Positions 25,192 to 34,514 of a DNA stretch of 64,000 nucleotides are shown here, in pieces; position 1 is the first letter of the stretch; each line of letters opens with the position of its first letter. A model generated the notes under the pieces. That model was not told the origin of the DNA. It made no database searches and saw only the letters and a program-made list of their open reading frames with translations. The DNA comes from Caballeronia sp. dw_19 (GTDB lineage Bacteria > Pseudomonadota > Gammaproteobacteria > Burkholderiales > Burkholderiaceae): contig NZ_JAAVUQ010000007.1 of the NCBI RefSeq assembly GCF_018449515.1, forward strand, positions 1 to 64,000, written 5' to 3'. A program made the position numbers and the translations under genes.

Positions 25192-26094
25192 TTACTTGAT
25201 GGGGCGACAGGACGTACTGCCGGTCTCTGTGTCGCCGTGAGACCCGAATGCCTCTCGTAAGGTAACGAACTGCAGCCCTCGTTTTTTGGCGGCGTCGAAG
25301 ATCCTCGGCAATACGCAGAGCAAGACGGGTTGACCGTCGTCGGTAATGGCGGCGGCGCCATCGTGGAGCAGCAGGATGTCGCGCGGTGCCAGATCACGCA
25401 GCAATCGCCGTGCCACGATTTCGGGGTCGCGTTCGCGGGTATCGAAGCCGCGTCGTGTCCAGGCGGCCAGCCTTAGATCGAGCTTTTGCAAGACTGGCTC
25501 CAGCAGGATATTGCGCAAGCCCGCCGGCGCCCGGAAAAACGCCGGCCGCTCGCCCGTCAGTTCCGTCAGCGTGCGTTGCGCCGTATCGATTTCCCGGCTT
25601 AGCGCGCCCATGCCCGTCACCGAAAAAGTATGCACATGCTTCTGCGAGTGGTTCTCCACGGCATGTCCTCGCGCGACGATCTCGCGGGTCAACGCGGGAT
25701 ATCGGCGCGCGCGTTCGCCGATCAGGAAAAACGTGGCGCGAACCCGGTGCGTATCGAGCAGGTCGAGGACCTGGGGCGTGACGAGTGGATCAGGACCGTC
25801 GTCGAGCGTGAGCGCGATGGCGTTTGCGTTACGCGGGATGGCGGGCAAGCGAGTCCAGTTGGCGCCGAGCAGCGTTGAGCGCGGCCATAGTCCCGCGGCC
25901 GTCACCGTTGCATGGTTGATCGCCGTGCCGGCCAGCCACCAGGGCCACATCTCCGGCGCGGCGGCGCAGCCCGCTAGTGCCACCGCATGCCACGCCGCCG
26001 TGACCTTCAGCGCGAGGGGAGATCCGGTCACAGGCCAGCGACGCTCGGACGCTGCATCCGGATCGAGTTGCAGTCGCGGATGAAGTTTGAGCAT
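25192..26094 (-). CDS. Polysaccharide deacetylase family protein (NodB domain)
   Basis: 300 residues. After a hydrophobic N-terminal region (about residues 28-70, probably membrane-anchoring), the NodB domain carries IALTLDDGPDPLVT with the metal-binding and catalytic Asp pair, VENHSQKH as the HxxxH metal site, FRAPAG, and LLHDG near the end. Such enzymes remove N-acetyl groups from polysaccharides or lipid-linked sugars. It is transcribed towards the polyene operon with a 660-base gap, so a role in modifying the sugar part of that product is possible but not shown. Confidence 0.83.
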   Translation of the reverse strand: MLKLHPRLQLDPDAASERRWPVTGSPLALKVTAAWHAVALAGCAAAPEMWPWWLAGTAINHATVTAAGLWPRSTLLGANWTRLPAIPRNANAIALTLDDGPDPLVTPQVLDLLDTHRVRATFFLIGERARRYPALTREIVARGHAVENHSQKHVHTFSVTGMGALSREIDTAQRTLTELTGERPAFFRAPAGLRNILLEPVLQKLDLRLAAWTRRGFDTRERDPEIVARRLLRDLAPRDILLLHDGAAAITDDGQPVLLCVLPRIFDAAKKRGLQFVTLREAFGSHGDTETGSTSCRPIK

Positions 26095-26142
26095 GCGTGT
26101 TCCTTCTTTGATTCCAATAACGTTTAACCGTTTATACGCTAA

Positions 26143-26169
26143 TAAAAAATGCCCCCGGGCAGGCCGGGT
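26143..26169 (-). terminator. Likely terminator of the hydrogenase/nickel operon
   Basis: On the minus strand, CCCGG and CCGGG form a short GC stem, followed by GGCATTTTTT. It lies about 95 bases beyond the stop codon of the nickel permease and before the deacetylase start. Confidence 0.45.
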
Positions 26170-26264
26170 TGAGCACGACCCAAGTTTACCTATTTCCTAC
26201 GGAAGGCATTCGCAGGCGTGGGCACTCATTGTGGTCACGTGAATTTTAGCGTTTCGCGGTAGCG

Positions 26265-27326
26265 TCAGAGCGTTTTCACGGTGATATCGTCGTAACGCCT
26301 GAGCTTGTAGATCGCGATGGAGACGATCCAGCTCACAATGAATACGCCAATGACGATGTAGCCCAACAGCCCGAAGTGCTCGTTGAGGCTGCCGATAGAA
26401 TCCCAGAACGGGCCCTTGAGCCCGAAGTTGTCCTGGAGCAAACCCAGCACCTCGATGCCGCCAATCAACACCGCGACCACCACTGAGACAAACGTGATCG
26501 TGATGTTGTAGTAGAGCTTGCGCATGGGCCGGACAAAGGCCCAGCGATACGCACCGAGCATCAGGATACCGTCGGTGGTATCGACCAGCGACATGCCCGC
26601 CGTGAACAGGATCGGCAACACGAGCACGGACCAGAACGAGAGGCCATGCGACGCCTGGGCCGCCGATATGCCGAACAACGCAACCTCGGTCGCGGTATCG
26701 AATCCGAGCCCGAACAGGAATCCAACCGGATAAAGATGCCAGCTACGCGATACCAGTTTCAACAGCGGCCGAAGCAAACGCGACAGGAAACCGCGATTGT
26801 TCAGCAGGAGGTCGAGATCGGTTTCGACCAGCGGTTCGCCACGGCGCACGGCGCGAAATGTCCTGATCACAGAGGCCAGCACAATCAGGTTCGCGATGGC
26901 CAGGACGAACAGGAACAGCGCCGAAACACTGGTGCCGATCAGACCACCGATGCCTCTGAGGTCATCGAAGTGAGCCGTCAGCGCGGTCGCAGCGAAGGCT
27001 ACCCCAACTGTGAGGGCGATGACCACCGTCGAGTGGCCGAGCGAGAAAAACAAGCCGGCACCGAGCGGACTGCGGCCTATCTGGAGCAGCTTGCGCGTGA
27101 CGTTATCGATAGCGGCGATGTGGTCTGCATCCACCGCGTGGCGCAGCCCGAACGTGTACGCTAAAAGCGCAGTGCCCAGAAGCGCAGGCTGCCCGTGAAA
27201 AGCCGTCAGTGCCCATGTCCATGCGAGCACATTGAAGACGAGGAGGAGCGCATAGATCCCGGTGATTTTGTGGCGCAGACCCGTTGGGCGGTCATTAAAA
27301 AGCTGAGACATTTGTTTTAGCATCAT
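26265..27326 (-). CDS. Nickel/cobalt permease, NiCoT (HoxN/HupN/NixA) family
   Basis: 353-residue inner-membrane secondary transporter, about eight transmembrane helices. The signature HX4DH appears in FGLRHAVDADHIAAIDN; further family stretches are FFSLGHSTVV, LGFDTATEVALF and LFTAGMSLVDTTDGILM. It takes up Ni2+ for the hydrogenase active site. ATG 27326 has GAGG 5-6 bases upstream. It sits 54 bases after hypB at the end of the hydrogenase operon, which fits nickel supply over cobalt. Confidence 0.92.
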   Translation of the reverse strand: MMLKQMSQLFNDRPTGLRHKITGIYALLLVFNVLAWTWALTAFHGQPALLGTALLAYTFGLRHAVDADHIAAIDNVTRKLLQIGRSPLGAGLFFSLGHSTVVIALTVGVAFAATALTAHFDDLRGIGGLIGTSVSALFLFVLAIANLIVLASVIRTFRAVRRGEPLVETDLDLLLNNRGFLSRLLRPLLKLVSRSWHLYPVGFLFGLGFDTATEVALFGISAAQASHGLSFWSVLVLPILFTAGMSLVDTTDGILMLGAYRWAFVRPMRKLYYNITITFVSVVVAVLIGGIEVLGLLQDNFGLKGPFWDSIGSLNEHFGLLGYIVIGVFIVSWIVSIAIYKLRRYDDITVKTL

Positions 27327-27380
27327 GAGCCTCGCATCCTTCCGTGCCCTTCGCACAATCAACAGCCGCGCCGCTCGCGC

Positions 27381-28373
27381 TTAACGCACCGTTTCCCCGA
27401 CCTCTGCCAACGCGGCTGCTTCCAGCCAGGCGTACCACGCCTTCATCCCCGCCCCGGTTTGCGCCGATACCTGCAGTACTTCAATAGAAGGATTCACTTG
27501 CCGCGCATACGCAATGCAGCGTTCGACATCAAAACGCAAGTGCGGCAGAAGGTCGACCTTGTTCAACAGCATCAGGCGGCTTGCACGGAACATGTGCGGA
27601 TACTTGAGCGGCTTGTCTTCGCCCTCGGTCACCGACAGGATCACCACCTTCGCCTGTTCGCCGAGATCGAACAAGGCGGGACATACAAGATTGCCGACGT
27701 TCTCGATCATCAGCCATGCATGCGAGGGCGGATCGAGTTGTGCCAGCGCGCGCGAGACCATGCTGGCATCGAGATGGCAACCCGTGCCCGTGTTGATCTG
27801 TACCACACGGCAACCGGTCGCGCGAATGCGCTCGGCGTCGTTGAGGGTCGCCTGATCGCCTTCGATGACCTGGATCGACTGGGTACTGCGTAACGCCTGG
27901 AGATCGCGGATGGTACGTTCAAGCAACGTGGTCTTGCCCGCGCCCGGTGAGCTGACGAGGTTCAGTGCGGTGATATGGCGGCTCGCCAGCCAGCCACGGT
28001 TGTGTTCGGCAAGCAACTGGTTCTTCGCCAGAACATCCTGTTCGAGCGCGATTGTTGTGCCGTGGGTTGCTGCGGCAATCGCCACTTCGGATGGGGGTAT
28101 GGGCGATTGTTCGGTAGCTGGGTGATCGAGGGCTACTGGCGTTTGTGCGTGGTGGTGTTCGTGAACGTGTGTTTCATGGACATGACGATGCGCCCGCGCA
28201 TGCAGATGCGCGGCCACGCTCACGCCGGCGCCGCCGCCCGCCAGTTGCCGCCACGAACCCGGTTTGCGCGCCGCACCGCTTTTCCCTTCCGCCGGCGTCT
28301 CAATCCGCTCACCGGTCTCAGGGTCTGTGATCACCGTGCCGGCACCTTTCGAGCAACCGCATGTGGTACACAT
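27381..28373 (-). CDS. hypB: Hydrogenase nickel-insertion GTPase HypB
   Basis: 330 residues. The N-terminal CTTCGC (Cys2, Cys5, Cys7) is the high-affinity nickel site, a His-rich stretch at about 56-75 ([13 protein letters not shown]) is the nickel-storage region, and the SIMIBI GTPase domain has P-loop SPGAGKTT at 142-149, a GDQATLNDA switch and NKVD as [10 protein letters not shown]. It delivers Ni to the large subunit with HypA. The ATG shares its A with the TGA stop of hypA. Confidence 0.95.
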   Translation of the reverse strand: MCTTCGCSKGAGTVITDPETGERIETPAEGKSGAARKPGSWRQLAGGGAGVSVAAHLHARAHRHVHETHVHEHHHAQTPVALDHPATEQSPIPPSEVAIAAATHGTTIALEQDVLAKNQLLAEHNRGWLASRHITALNLVSSPGAGKTTLLERTIRDLQALRSTQSIQVIEGDQATLNDAERIRATGCRVVQINTGTGCHLDASMVSRALAQLDPPSHAWLMIENVGNLVCPALFDLGEQAKVVILSVTEGEDKPLKYPHMFRASRLMLLNKVDLLPHLRFDVERCIAYARQVNPSIEVLQVSAQTGAGMKAWYAWLEAAALAEVGETVR

Positions 28374-28702
28374 CAAGCCACCTCCATCTGTTTTATCTTC
28401 AGCTCGCTGCCGGCCAGCAGTTCAAGATTGACGCTTCCGCACGCGCAGTGTTCGAGCAGGTCGATCATGTCCACGCTGCCGCCGCAGTCCAGGCATCGCG
28501 CCAGGCCCGGTGTCTCGACAATCTCCAGCGCCGCGCCTTCGACCACGGTGTCTTTTGCGCAGACATCGAAGCAAAAACGGATTGCGTCCGGCATCACCGC
28601 CGACAACCGCCCGATCTCCAGCGTCACGCGCAGTACCCGCGCGCCCATCGCGCGTTCGGCGCACAACTCGACCACACTATTCGCGATGCTCAGTTCATGC
28701 AT
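28373..28702 (-). CDS. hypA: Hydrogenase maturation nickel metallochaperone HypA
   Basis: 109 residues. It begins [12 protein letters not shown], with His2 the nickel ligand, and has a zinc site of C70-x2-C73 and then HC86-A-C88. The second half is a C-x-C preceded by His, where the family usually has C-x2-C, so His85 may replace a zinc ligand. It forms an operon with hypB (overlapping) and lies 37 bases after hypE. Confidence 0.93.
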   Translation of the reverse strand: MHELSIANSVVELCAERAMGARVLRVTLEIGRLSAVMPDAIRFCFDVCAKDTVVEGAALEIVETPGLARCLDCGGSVDMIDLLEHCACGSVNLELLAGSELKIKQMEVA

Positions 28703-28739
28703 GAGACGGTGCTCCGTATTCCCTTACGTCTGAAGCTCG

Positions 28740-29786
28740 CTAACAGATCCGGGGCAGTTGCTCACCCGTCAGCATGTCGACGATTCGCTGTCCACCGAAC
28801 ACCGTATGCAGCACCACGATGCCCTCAGGCTGCGCAACCACCTCGCCGATCACAGCCGCCCGCGTGCCCGCCGGGTGCGCATGCATCGCCGCGAGCACGC
28901 TTGATGCGGCGTGTGCGGGAACGATCGCAACCAGCTTGCCTTCATTCGCCAGATACAGCGGATCCAGGCCGAGGATCTCGCAAGCGCCCTTCACTTCCTC
29001 GCGGATCGGCAGCGCGTTTTCCTGGATACGGATCGCCACACCCGACGACACCGCGAACTCGTTCAGCACCGTCGCCACGCCGCCGCGTGTTGCGTCACGC
29101 ATGCAGTGGATGTCCTTGCATGCACCCAGCATTGCATCGACCAGTGACGCGAGCGGCGCGCAATCGCTTTCAATATCGGACTGCAACGCAAGCTGTTTTC
29201 GCGCGACCAGAATCGCTACGCCGTGGTCCCCGAGAAACCCGTTCACGATCACCACGTCGCCTGGCTGTGCGCGCCGCGCCGATATATTCACGCCGGGCGG
29301 CACGACGCCCACGCCTGCGGTGTTGATGAAGAGCTTGTCCGCGCAACCGCGCTCGACCACCTTGGTGTCGCCCGTAACAATAGACACACCCGCTTCGATC
29401 GCGACACGCTGCATGCTTGCCGCCACGCGACGCAGAACATCAACCGCAAGGCCCTCTTCAATCACCATCCCGCACGATAGAAACAGCGGTTTCGCGCCCG
29501 ACATGGCGAGGTCGTTGACCGTGCCCGATACCGCCAGCGTGCCGATGTCGCCGCCCGGAAAAAACAACGGGTCGACGACGTAGCTGTCCGTAGTGAACGC
29601 GAGCCGGTCGCCGAGACGCGCAAGGTTCGCAAGCGGAAAAACCGCCTGGTCTTCGAGCGCGGCGAGCGTGGGGTTATCGAAGGTGGTGACAAATACGTCC
29701 TCGATCAGATCACGCATCGCCCGGCCGCCACCGCCGTGCGCGAGGTTGATCGTGACATCGCGTAGCCTGCCGATCCGGTCGTTCAT
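28740..29786 (-). CDS. hypE: Hydrogenase maturation protein HypE
   Basis: 348 residues, PurM/AIR-synthase fold. It dehydrates the carbamoyl group received from HypF to form the thiocyanate on its C-terminal Cys, which becomes the active-site CN ligand. Visible: NLAHGGGGRAMRDLI at the N-terminus, FTTDSYVVDPLFFPGGDIG, and the invariant C-terminal PRIC with the acceptor Cys last. An ATGA overlap joins it to hypD. Confidence 0.96.
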   Translation of the reverse strand: MNDRIGRLRDVTINLAHGGGGRAMRDLIEDVFVTTFDNPTLAALEDQAVFPLANLARLGDRLAFTTDSYVVDPLFFPGGDIGTLAVSGTVNDLAMSGAKPLFLSCGMVIEEGLAVDVLRRVAASMQRVAIEAGVSIVTGDTKVVERGCADKLFINTAGVGVVPPGVNISARRAQPGDVVIVNGFLGDHGVAILVARKQLALQSDIESDCAPLASLVDAMLGACKDIHCMRDATRGGVATVLNEFAVSSGVAIRIQENALPIREEVKGACEILGLDPLYLANEGKLVAIVPAHAASSVLAAMHAHPAGTRAAVIGEVVAQPEGIVVLHTVFGGQRIVDMLTGEQLPRIC

Positions 29787-30967
29787 GCGCCCACTCCCGG
29801 GTTGACCACTTCCGGCGTAACGGCCTTATGTGCGAACAACGCCGATGTATCGATGCGTGCATAACGGTAATGCGCCGCGCACGCGCCTTCGCTCGATACC
29901 ATCAATGATCCGAGCGGCGTTTCCGGCGTGCACGCAGTGCCGAATACCTTGCACTGCTGCGGCTTGATCACGCCCTTGAGCACTTCCCCGCACTGGCAGG
30001 ATTTTGGATCGGCGATCTTCAGGTTCGCGACAGGAAACTTGCGCTCGGCGTCGTAAGCAGCGAAGCATTCGCGTATCCGAACGCCCGAATGATCGATCGA
30101 TCCCAGTCCGCGCCACTCGAAAAACTCGCGCAACTCGAACACTTGCTCGATCGCCGAGAGCGCCTGTGCATTGCCGTCTTCCGGCACGATCCTGCCGTAC
30201 TGGTTTTCCACTTCGCAGCGACCTTCGGCAATCTGCCGCAGCACCATCCACACCGATTGCAGCACGTCGAGCGGTTCGAATCCGGCTACGGTAATCGGCC
30301 GCCTGTAACGCTCAGCGATAAACCGGTACGGCCGCGTGCCGATCACCATGCTCACGTGCCCCGGTCCAAGGAAACCGTCGAGATGCAGGTCGGGGGAGTC
30401 GAGGATGGCCTTGATCGTCGGGATAATCGTGATGTGGTTGCAAAACAGCGAGAAGTTATTGATGTGTTGGGCGTGAGCTTCCAGCACGGTCATCGCTGTG
30501 CTCGGCATGGTGGTTTCAAAACCAAGCCCAAAGAAGATCACCTCGCGATGCGGATTCGCACGCGCAACAGCCAGCGCGTCGAGCGGGGAATAAACCATCC
30601 GTACATCTGCTCCATCGGCCTTCGCTTTCAACAGGCTCTTGCGCGAACCGGGAACGCGCATCGCGTCGCCGAAGGTCGTGAAGATCACTTCAGGCCGCTC
30701 GGCGAGCGCCACGCAGTCATCCACGCGGCCCATCGGCAACACGCAGACCGGGCAACCGGGGCCATGAACGAATTCGACCTCGGGCGGCAGCATCTGGTGA
30801 ATCCCGTACCTGAAGATGGAATGCGTATGGCCGCCGCAGACTTCCATGATCTGCAACGGCCGTTCAAGGCCTCCACGATCATGCACGATCCGCTCGACCA
30901 GCCGATGGATCTCGTGCGTGAGCGTGCGGGCTTTGTCCGGATCGCGGAATTCGTCGACGTATTTCAT
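29783..30967 (-). CDS. hypD: Hydrogenase maturation protein HypD
   Basis: 394 residues. It assembles the Fe(CN)2CO unit with HypC. Conserved motifs: EVCGGHTHSIFRYG, HGPGCPVCVLP, FFGLGFETTMP, and the Cys-rich C-terminus with CQCGEVLKGVIKPQQC for the [4Fe-4S] cluster. It starts in an ATGA overlap with the SIS-domain gene, so hypC and hypD are separated by that gene, which is unusual. Confidence 0.96.
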   Translation of the reverse strand: MKYVDEFRDPDKARTLTHEIHRLVERIVHDRGGLERPLQIMEVCGGHTHSIFRYGIHQMLPPEVEFVHGPGCPVCVLPMGRVDDCVALAERPEVIFTTFGDAMRVPGSRKSLLKAKADGADVRMVYSPLDALAVARANPHREVIFFGLGFETTMPSTAMTVLEAHAQHINNFSLFCNHITIIPTIKAILDSPDLHLDGFLGPGHVSMVIGTRPYRFIAERYRRPITVAGFEPLDVLQSVWMVLRQIAEGRCEVENQYGRIVPEDGNAQALSAIEQVFELREFFEWRGLGSIDHSGVRIRECFAAYDAERKFPVANLKIADPKSCQCGEVLKGVIKPQQCKVFGTACTPETPLGSLMVSSEGACAAHYRYARIDTSALFAHKAVTPEVVNPGVGA

Positions 30968-31671
30968 GACACGCGCTCCGCTGCCGCTGTGTCAGGGACA
31001 CTCAGGCTGCCGCGTTCATCGGCGAGCAGCGTATGAACCAGGTCCCACAGGATGTGGTAAATCGCGACGTGGGTTTCCTGGATCCGATGAATGCTGTCGC
31101 TCGGCACCACGAGGCAATGGTCGAGCGCACCCGGCGCTACCATTTTACCGCCGTCATGCCCGGCCAGGCCGATGGTCACCACGCCCATCTCCCGCGCTTT
31201 TGCGAATGCGGCAAGCAGGTTGTCCGAGTTGCCGCTGGTGGATATCCCGATCAGCCCGTCGCCGCGACGCGCCTGCGCCACCAGTTGCCGCACATAGATA
31301 TGCGCGAACCCGACGTCGTTACCGACGGCCGTCATCATGGCGGTATCGGCGACGAGGTTGACTGCGGTGAGTGCCGGACGCCCCGCCGTTACCGGATGCA
31401 GGAACTCCACCGCGATGTGTGCAGCGTCGCAACTCGAACCGCCGTTGCCCATCGAAAAGAGCCTGCCGTCACGGCGATAAACATCCGCAATCGCATGCGC
31501 TACAGCGACCACGGCTGTGGCGTTATCCGCGAAGAACACGCGCTTCGCGTCGATGCTCGCCTGCGCCTTCTGCGCGACCGATTCGAGCAGCACGGCATCG
31601 AGTTTCGCCGCGTCCTGATGCTCGCCGTGAAGGAATGGATACAGGCCATGTAGCGCCCTATGTTCAGTCAT
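30964..31671 (-). CDS. SIS-domain sugar isomerase-like protein (GmhA-type) within hyp genes
   Basis: 235 residues with a sugar-isomerase fold: FSMGNGGSSCDAAHIAVEFLH and LIGISTSGNSDNLLAAFAKAREMG resemble sedoheptulose-7-phosphate isomerase GmhA. It lies between hypC (overlap 8 bases) and hypD (overlap 4 bases), so it is co-translated with hydrogenase maturation genes. It may bind a phosphosugar or nucleotide during maturation, or be a passenger; the substrate is unknown. Its consistent coupling suggests a functional link to the hydrogenase. Confidence 0.85.
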   Translation of the reverse strand: MTEHRALHGLYPFLHGEHQDAAKLDAVLLESVAQKAQASIDAKRVFFADNATAVVAVAHAIADVYRRDGRLFSMGNGGSSCDAAHIAVEFLHPVTAGRPALTAVNLVADTAMMTAVGNDVGFAHIYVRQLVAQARRGDGLIGISTSGNSDNLLAAFAKAREMGVVTIGLAGHDGGKMVAPGALDHCLVVPSDSIHRIQETHVAIYHILWDLVHTLLADERGSLSVPDTAAAERVS

Positions 31672-31993
31672 GGTGCACTCCGTCGCGGTGGTTGAATATG
31701 CCAGGAGGTGGCGGCTCGCCGCCTCCCTCCATCATCGCGGCCATCTCCGCCTGCGCTTCGCCAAGTTCACGCAACAGGGCAAGCGTGCGCATGGCTTCGG
31801 CTTCGTCGAGACGGCTCATCGCGAAGCCGACATGCACCAGCACCCAGTTGCCCACGCACGCGGACGGCGGCCAGTCGTCATCCACGATGAACGCGATGTT
31901 GATGATCCGCTGCACCCCGCCTACATCGACTAATGCGAGGTTATTGTCCGCGTCGCTGATCTCGACGATCTGTCCCGGGATGCCTAAGCACAT
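31664..31993 (-). CDS. hypC: Hydrogenase maturation chaperone HypC
   Basis: 109 residues. It begins MCLGIPGQIVEI with the essential Cys2, followed by VDVGGVQRIINIAFI and GNWVLVHVGFAMSRLDEAEA, the HypC/HybG core. The C-terminal about 30 residues, with the polyproline GGEPPPPG, form a longer tail than the usual 75-95-residue protein. It overlaps hypF by 10 bases and the SIS gene by 8. Confidence 0.93.
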   Translation of the reverse strand: MCLGIPGQIVEISDADNNLALVDVGGVQRIINIAFIVDDDWPPSACVGNWVLVHVGFAMSRLDEAEAMRTLALLRELGEAQAEMAAMMEGGGEPPPPGIFNHRDGVHHD

Positions 31994-34398
31994 GACCTGC
32001 TCCGTGGTTCAAAAAATGCGGACGAAAGAGCACGCGCTGCGGTGATTGCCGCTTGCCCGAACGCAATGCCACCGTCATTGGACGGTACCTGGCGATGTGC
32101 CAGTACATCAAAGCCGCATGCCGCAAGGCGTGCGGTGAGTTGTTCGAACAGCACACGGTTCTGCATGACACCGCCGGACACTGCGACGGTACGGACCTCG
32201 GTGGACACAAGCAAACGGAGGGTCATCTGAACGATCGCTATCGCAAGACCCTTGTGAAAGCGCGCGGCCATGACCGGTACAGATGTGGCGCGCAGCATGT
32301 CGTCGAGCAGCGCGATCCACATGGACTTCGGGTCGATCAACAGCGAAGTATCCTTTTCCGCGATTTCGAACGGATACGCCAGAGTGTCGTCTTCATCGTG
32401 GAGCGTGCGAGTATCGATCATCGCTTCGAGTTCGATCGCGGCCTGCCCTTCGTATTGAACGCGTTCGCGGCACACGCCGAGGGCCGCAGCGACTGCATCG
32501 AACAGACGCCCGGCTGAGCTTGCAACGGGGCTATTGATCCTGCCGTCGATCATCTGATCGAGCAGCGTCAATGGACGGTCGGAAAGGAAATGGTGGAGAT
32601 CGAGCTTCGCGTATTGCTTCGCGAAACGCGGCCACCCGAGACTCGCGCACAGATGCGCGTACGTGTTGCGCCACGGCTCATAAATCGCGTACGCGCCTCC
32701 GGGTAGCGCGACCGGTGTGAAGCTCGCAAGACGCTTGAAATTCACGTAGCCGCCGAGCAAAAATTCGCCGCCCCACAGCGCGTTGTCCAGGCTCATGCCG
32801 AGCCCGTCAAGCACAATGCCAAGAACGTCGGTGCCCAAGCCGACATCATTTTCCGCGAGACATGCCGCGAAGTGGGCGTGATGGTGCTGGATCTCGGCAA
32901 GCGGTAAATGCCGCTGCTGTGCGATATCGATACCGAGCTTGCGCGACAGATAGTCGGGATGCAGGTCGACCGCGACGAAACGCGCTTCATGTTCGAACAG
33001 ATGTTGATAACGCGCGAGCGACACGCTGTAGTCGCGATACGTCTCGCCGTTCTCCAGTTCGCCGATGTGATGCGAGATGACCGCCTCGCCATCGCGCAGC
33101 AGGCAGAACGTGTTTTTCTGCTGAGCGCCCATCGCGAGGACTGGTGGCGCAGCAGCAAAATCACGCGGCAAACGCAGCGGCGCAGGGGCATAACCACGCG
33201 AGCGGCGCAGCAAACGCGGTACGCCGCCCATGACTCGCGCGACCGAATCGTCCACTCGCCGGGCAATGTCGCGGTCGTGCATCAGCCAGGCGTCGGCCAT
33301 ACCTGCGAGACGCTGGCGGGCCTCGTCGTTATCGATGCATTGCGGTTCGTCAGCGAGATTGCCGCTGGTCAGCACGACCGGGCCGTCAAGCGATTGCATC
33401 AGCAGATGATGCAGTGGGGTTGAAGGCAGCATGAAACCCAGCGTCGCGATACCCGGCGCAACGCCCGGAAACGGATCGCGTGTACCTTGATCGATCATCG
33501 GCATGATCACGATAGGTCCGGCGGCGCTTTCAAGCAGGACCTCGTCTGCTCCGCTCACCAGGCAATAGCGTTCGATCATCGCCACGTCACGCGCCAGCAG
33601 CGCAAACGGCTTGCGCTCGCGATGTTTCAGCGCGCGTAATTTCGCCACTGCAGCGTGATCTGACGCGGCGCATGCAAGCTGAAAACCGCCAAGCCCTTTG
33701 ATCGCGACTATCTTGCCGCGCTCGATAAAGCAGCGCGTGGTATCCAGCGGATCGCCTTCTGCAACTGAACCGTCGGCCAGCTCCACCCACGGACGCGGCC
33801 CGCACGCCGGACACGCAATCGGCTGTGCATGAAAACGGCGGTCGTCCGGATTGTCATATTCACTTGCGCAGGCGTTACATAACGGAAACGCCGCCATCGT
33901 CGTGTTCGGGCGGTCATAAGGGATTGCCTGGACTATCGACAAGCGCGGTCCGCAATGCGTGCAGTTCGTGAACGCATAACCATATCGACGGCTCGACGGG
34001 TCAAACGTTTCGTCGATACACGCCCAGCACGTGACCGCATCCGGCACCACGCCGGTATGCGCATGACCGCTTGCACTCGCGACGATCCGAAAGCCACCGG
34101 AAGGCGGCGGCGTCTCGTGCAATGGGTAACGTTCGATCGCATCTATCCGCCCGAGCGGCGGACAATCGCTGCGCAAGCGTTCGACAAAATCATCGAGCGT
34201 ACTTGTGTCGGCCCACGCGTGGATCAGCACACCTTCGCTGTCGTTGCCTACATCGCCGCTCACGCCACAAGCGTGCGCAAGACGCCATACTGCCGGCCTG
34301 AACCCTACGCCCTGCACCAGTCCGCGCACACGAATGACCTCTCCGGCCGGGGATATCACGGACGGCTCGTCGCTAACCGGCGGCAGGCACAGGCTCAT
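31984..34398 (-). CDS. hypF: Carbamoyltransferase HypF
   Basis: 804 residues. Domains in order: acylphosphatase-like (RVRGLVQGVGFRPAVWR, about 22-110), a zinc-finger region with four CxxC pairs (CWAC, CTHC, CNAC, CPAC, about 120-205), a YrdC-like adenylation domain (IVAIKGLGGFQLAC, about 215-400) and a Kae1/TobZ-like carbamoyltransferase (QHHHAHFAACLAEN). It makes the carbamoyl donor for CN ligands. ATG 34398 has GAAGGG upstream; a GTG at 34413, overlapping the stop of the preceding 34-codon gene, is an alternative that would couple the two. Confidence 0.95.
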   Translation of the reverse strand: MSLCLPPVSDEPSVISPAGEVIRVRGLVQGVGFRPAVWRLAHACGVSGDVGNDSEGVLIHAWADTSTLDDFVERLRSDCPPLGRIDAIERYPLHETPPPSGGFRIVASASGHAHTGVVPDAVTCWACIDETFDPSSRRYGYAFTNCTHCGPRLSIVQAIPYDRPNTTMAAFPLCNACASEYDNPDDRRFHAQPIACPACGPRPWVELADGSVAEGDPLDTTRCFIERGKIVAIKGLGGFQLACAASDHAAVAKLRALKHRERKPFALLARDVAMIERYCLVSGADEVLLESAAGPIVIMPMIDQGTRDPFPGVAPGIATLGFMLPSTPLHHLLMQSLDGPVVLTSGNLADEPQCIDNDEARQRLAGMADAWLMHDRDIARRVDDSVARVMGGVPRLLRRSRGYAPAPLRLPRDFAAAPPVLAMGAQQKNTFCLLRDGEAVISHHIGELENGETYRDYSVSLARYQHLFEHEARFVAVDLHPDYLSRKLGIDIAQQRHLPLAEIQHHHAHFAACLAENDVGLGTDVLGIVLDGLGMSLDNALWGGEFLLGGYVNFKRLASFTPVALPGGAYAIYEPWRNTYAHLCASLGWPRFAKQYAKLDLHHFLSDRPLTLLDQMIDGRINSPVASSAGRLFDAVAAALGVCRERVQYEGQAAIELEAMIDTRTLHDEDDTLAYPFEIAEKDTSLLIDPKSMWIALLDDMLRATSVPVMAARFHKGLAIAIVQMTLRLLVSTEVRTVAVSGGVMQNRVLFEQLTARLAACGFDVLAHRQVPSNDGGIAFGQAAITAARALSSAFFEPRSRSCA

Positions 34399-34409
34399 GG
34401 CCGTACCCT

Positions 34410-34514
34410 TCACATGTTGCGGATACGAATATAGCGGCGGATATCCTTCATGTTCGCCGCAACGCCAACGATCAGCCCGGACAATAACAAGTACTTCAGC
34501 AAGAGCTTCATCAT
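34410..34514 (-). CDS. 34-residue membrane peptide in the hydrogenase operon
   Basis: This short frame reads MMKLLLKYLLLSGLIVGV (then AANMKDIRRYIRIRNM). It starts in an ATGA overlap with the maturation-protease gene and ends as ATGTGA, overlapping the alternative GTG start of hypF. It has one hydrophobic helix and a basic tail. It fills the only gap in an otherwise fully overlapping operon, and the composition is typical of real small membrane proteins. I recall small hydrogenase-associated proteins of this form (DUF6893-like), but that link is from memory. Confidence 0.8.
   Translation of the reverse strand: MMKLLLKYLLLSGLIVGVAANMKDIRRYIRIRNM

Noticed and set aside
31371..32045. 224-codon plus-strand frame across hypC and the SIS gene
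   Set aside because: Antisense to overlapping, conserved hyp genes.
34398..34413. GTG start of hypF overlapping the small-peptide stop
   Set aside because: Possible, but the ATG at 34398 has a better ribosome-binding site; recorded as an alternative.
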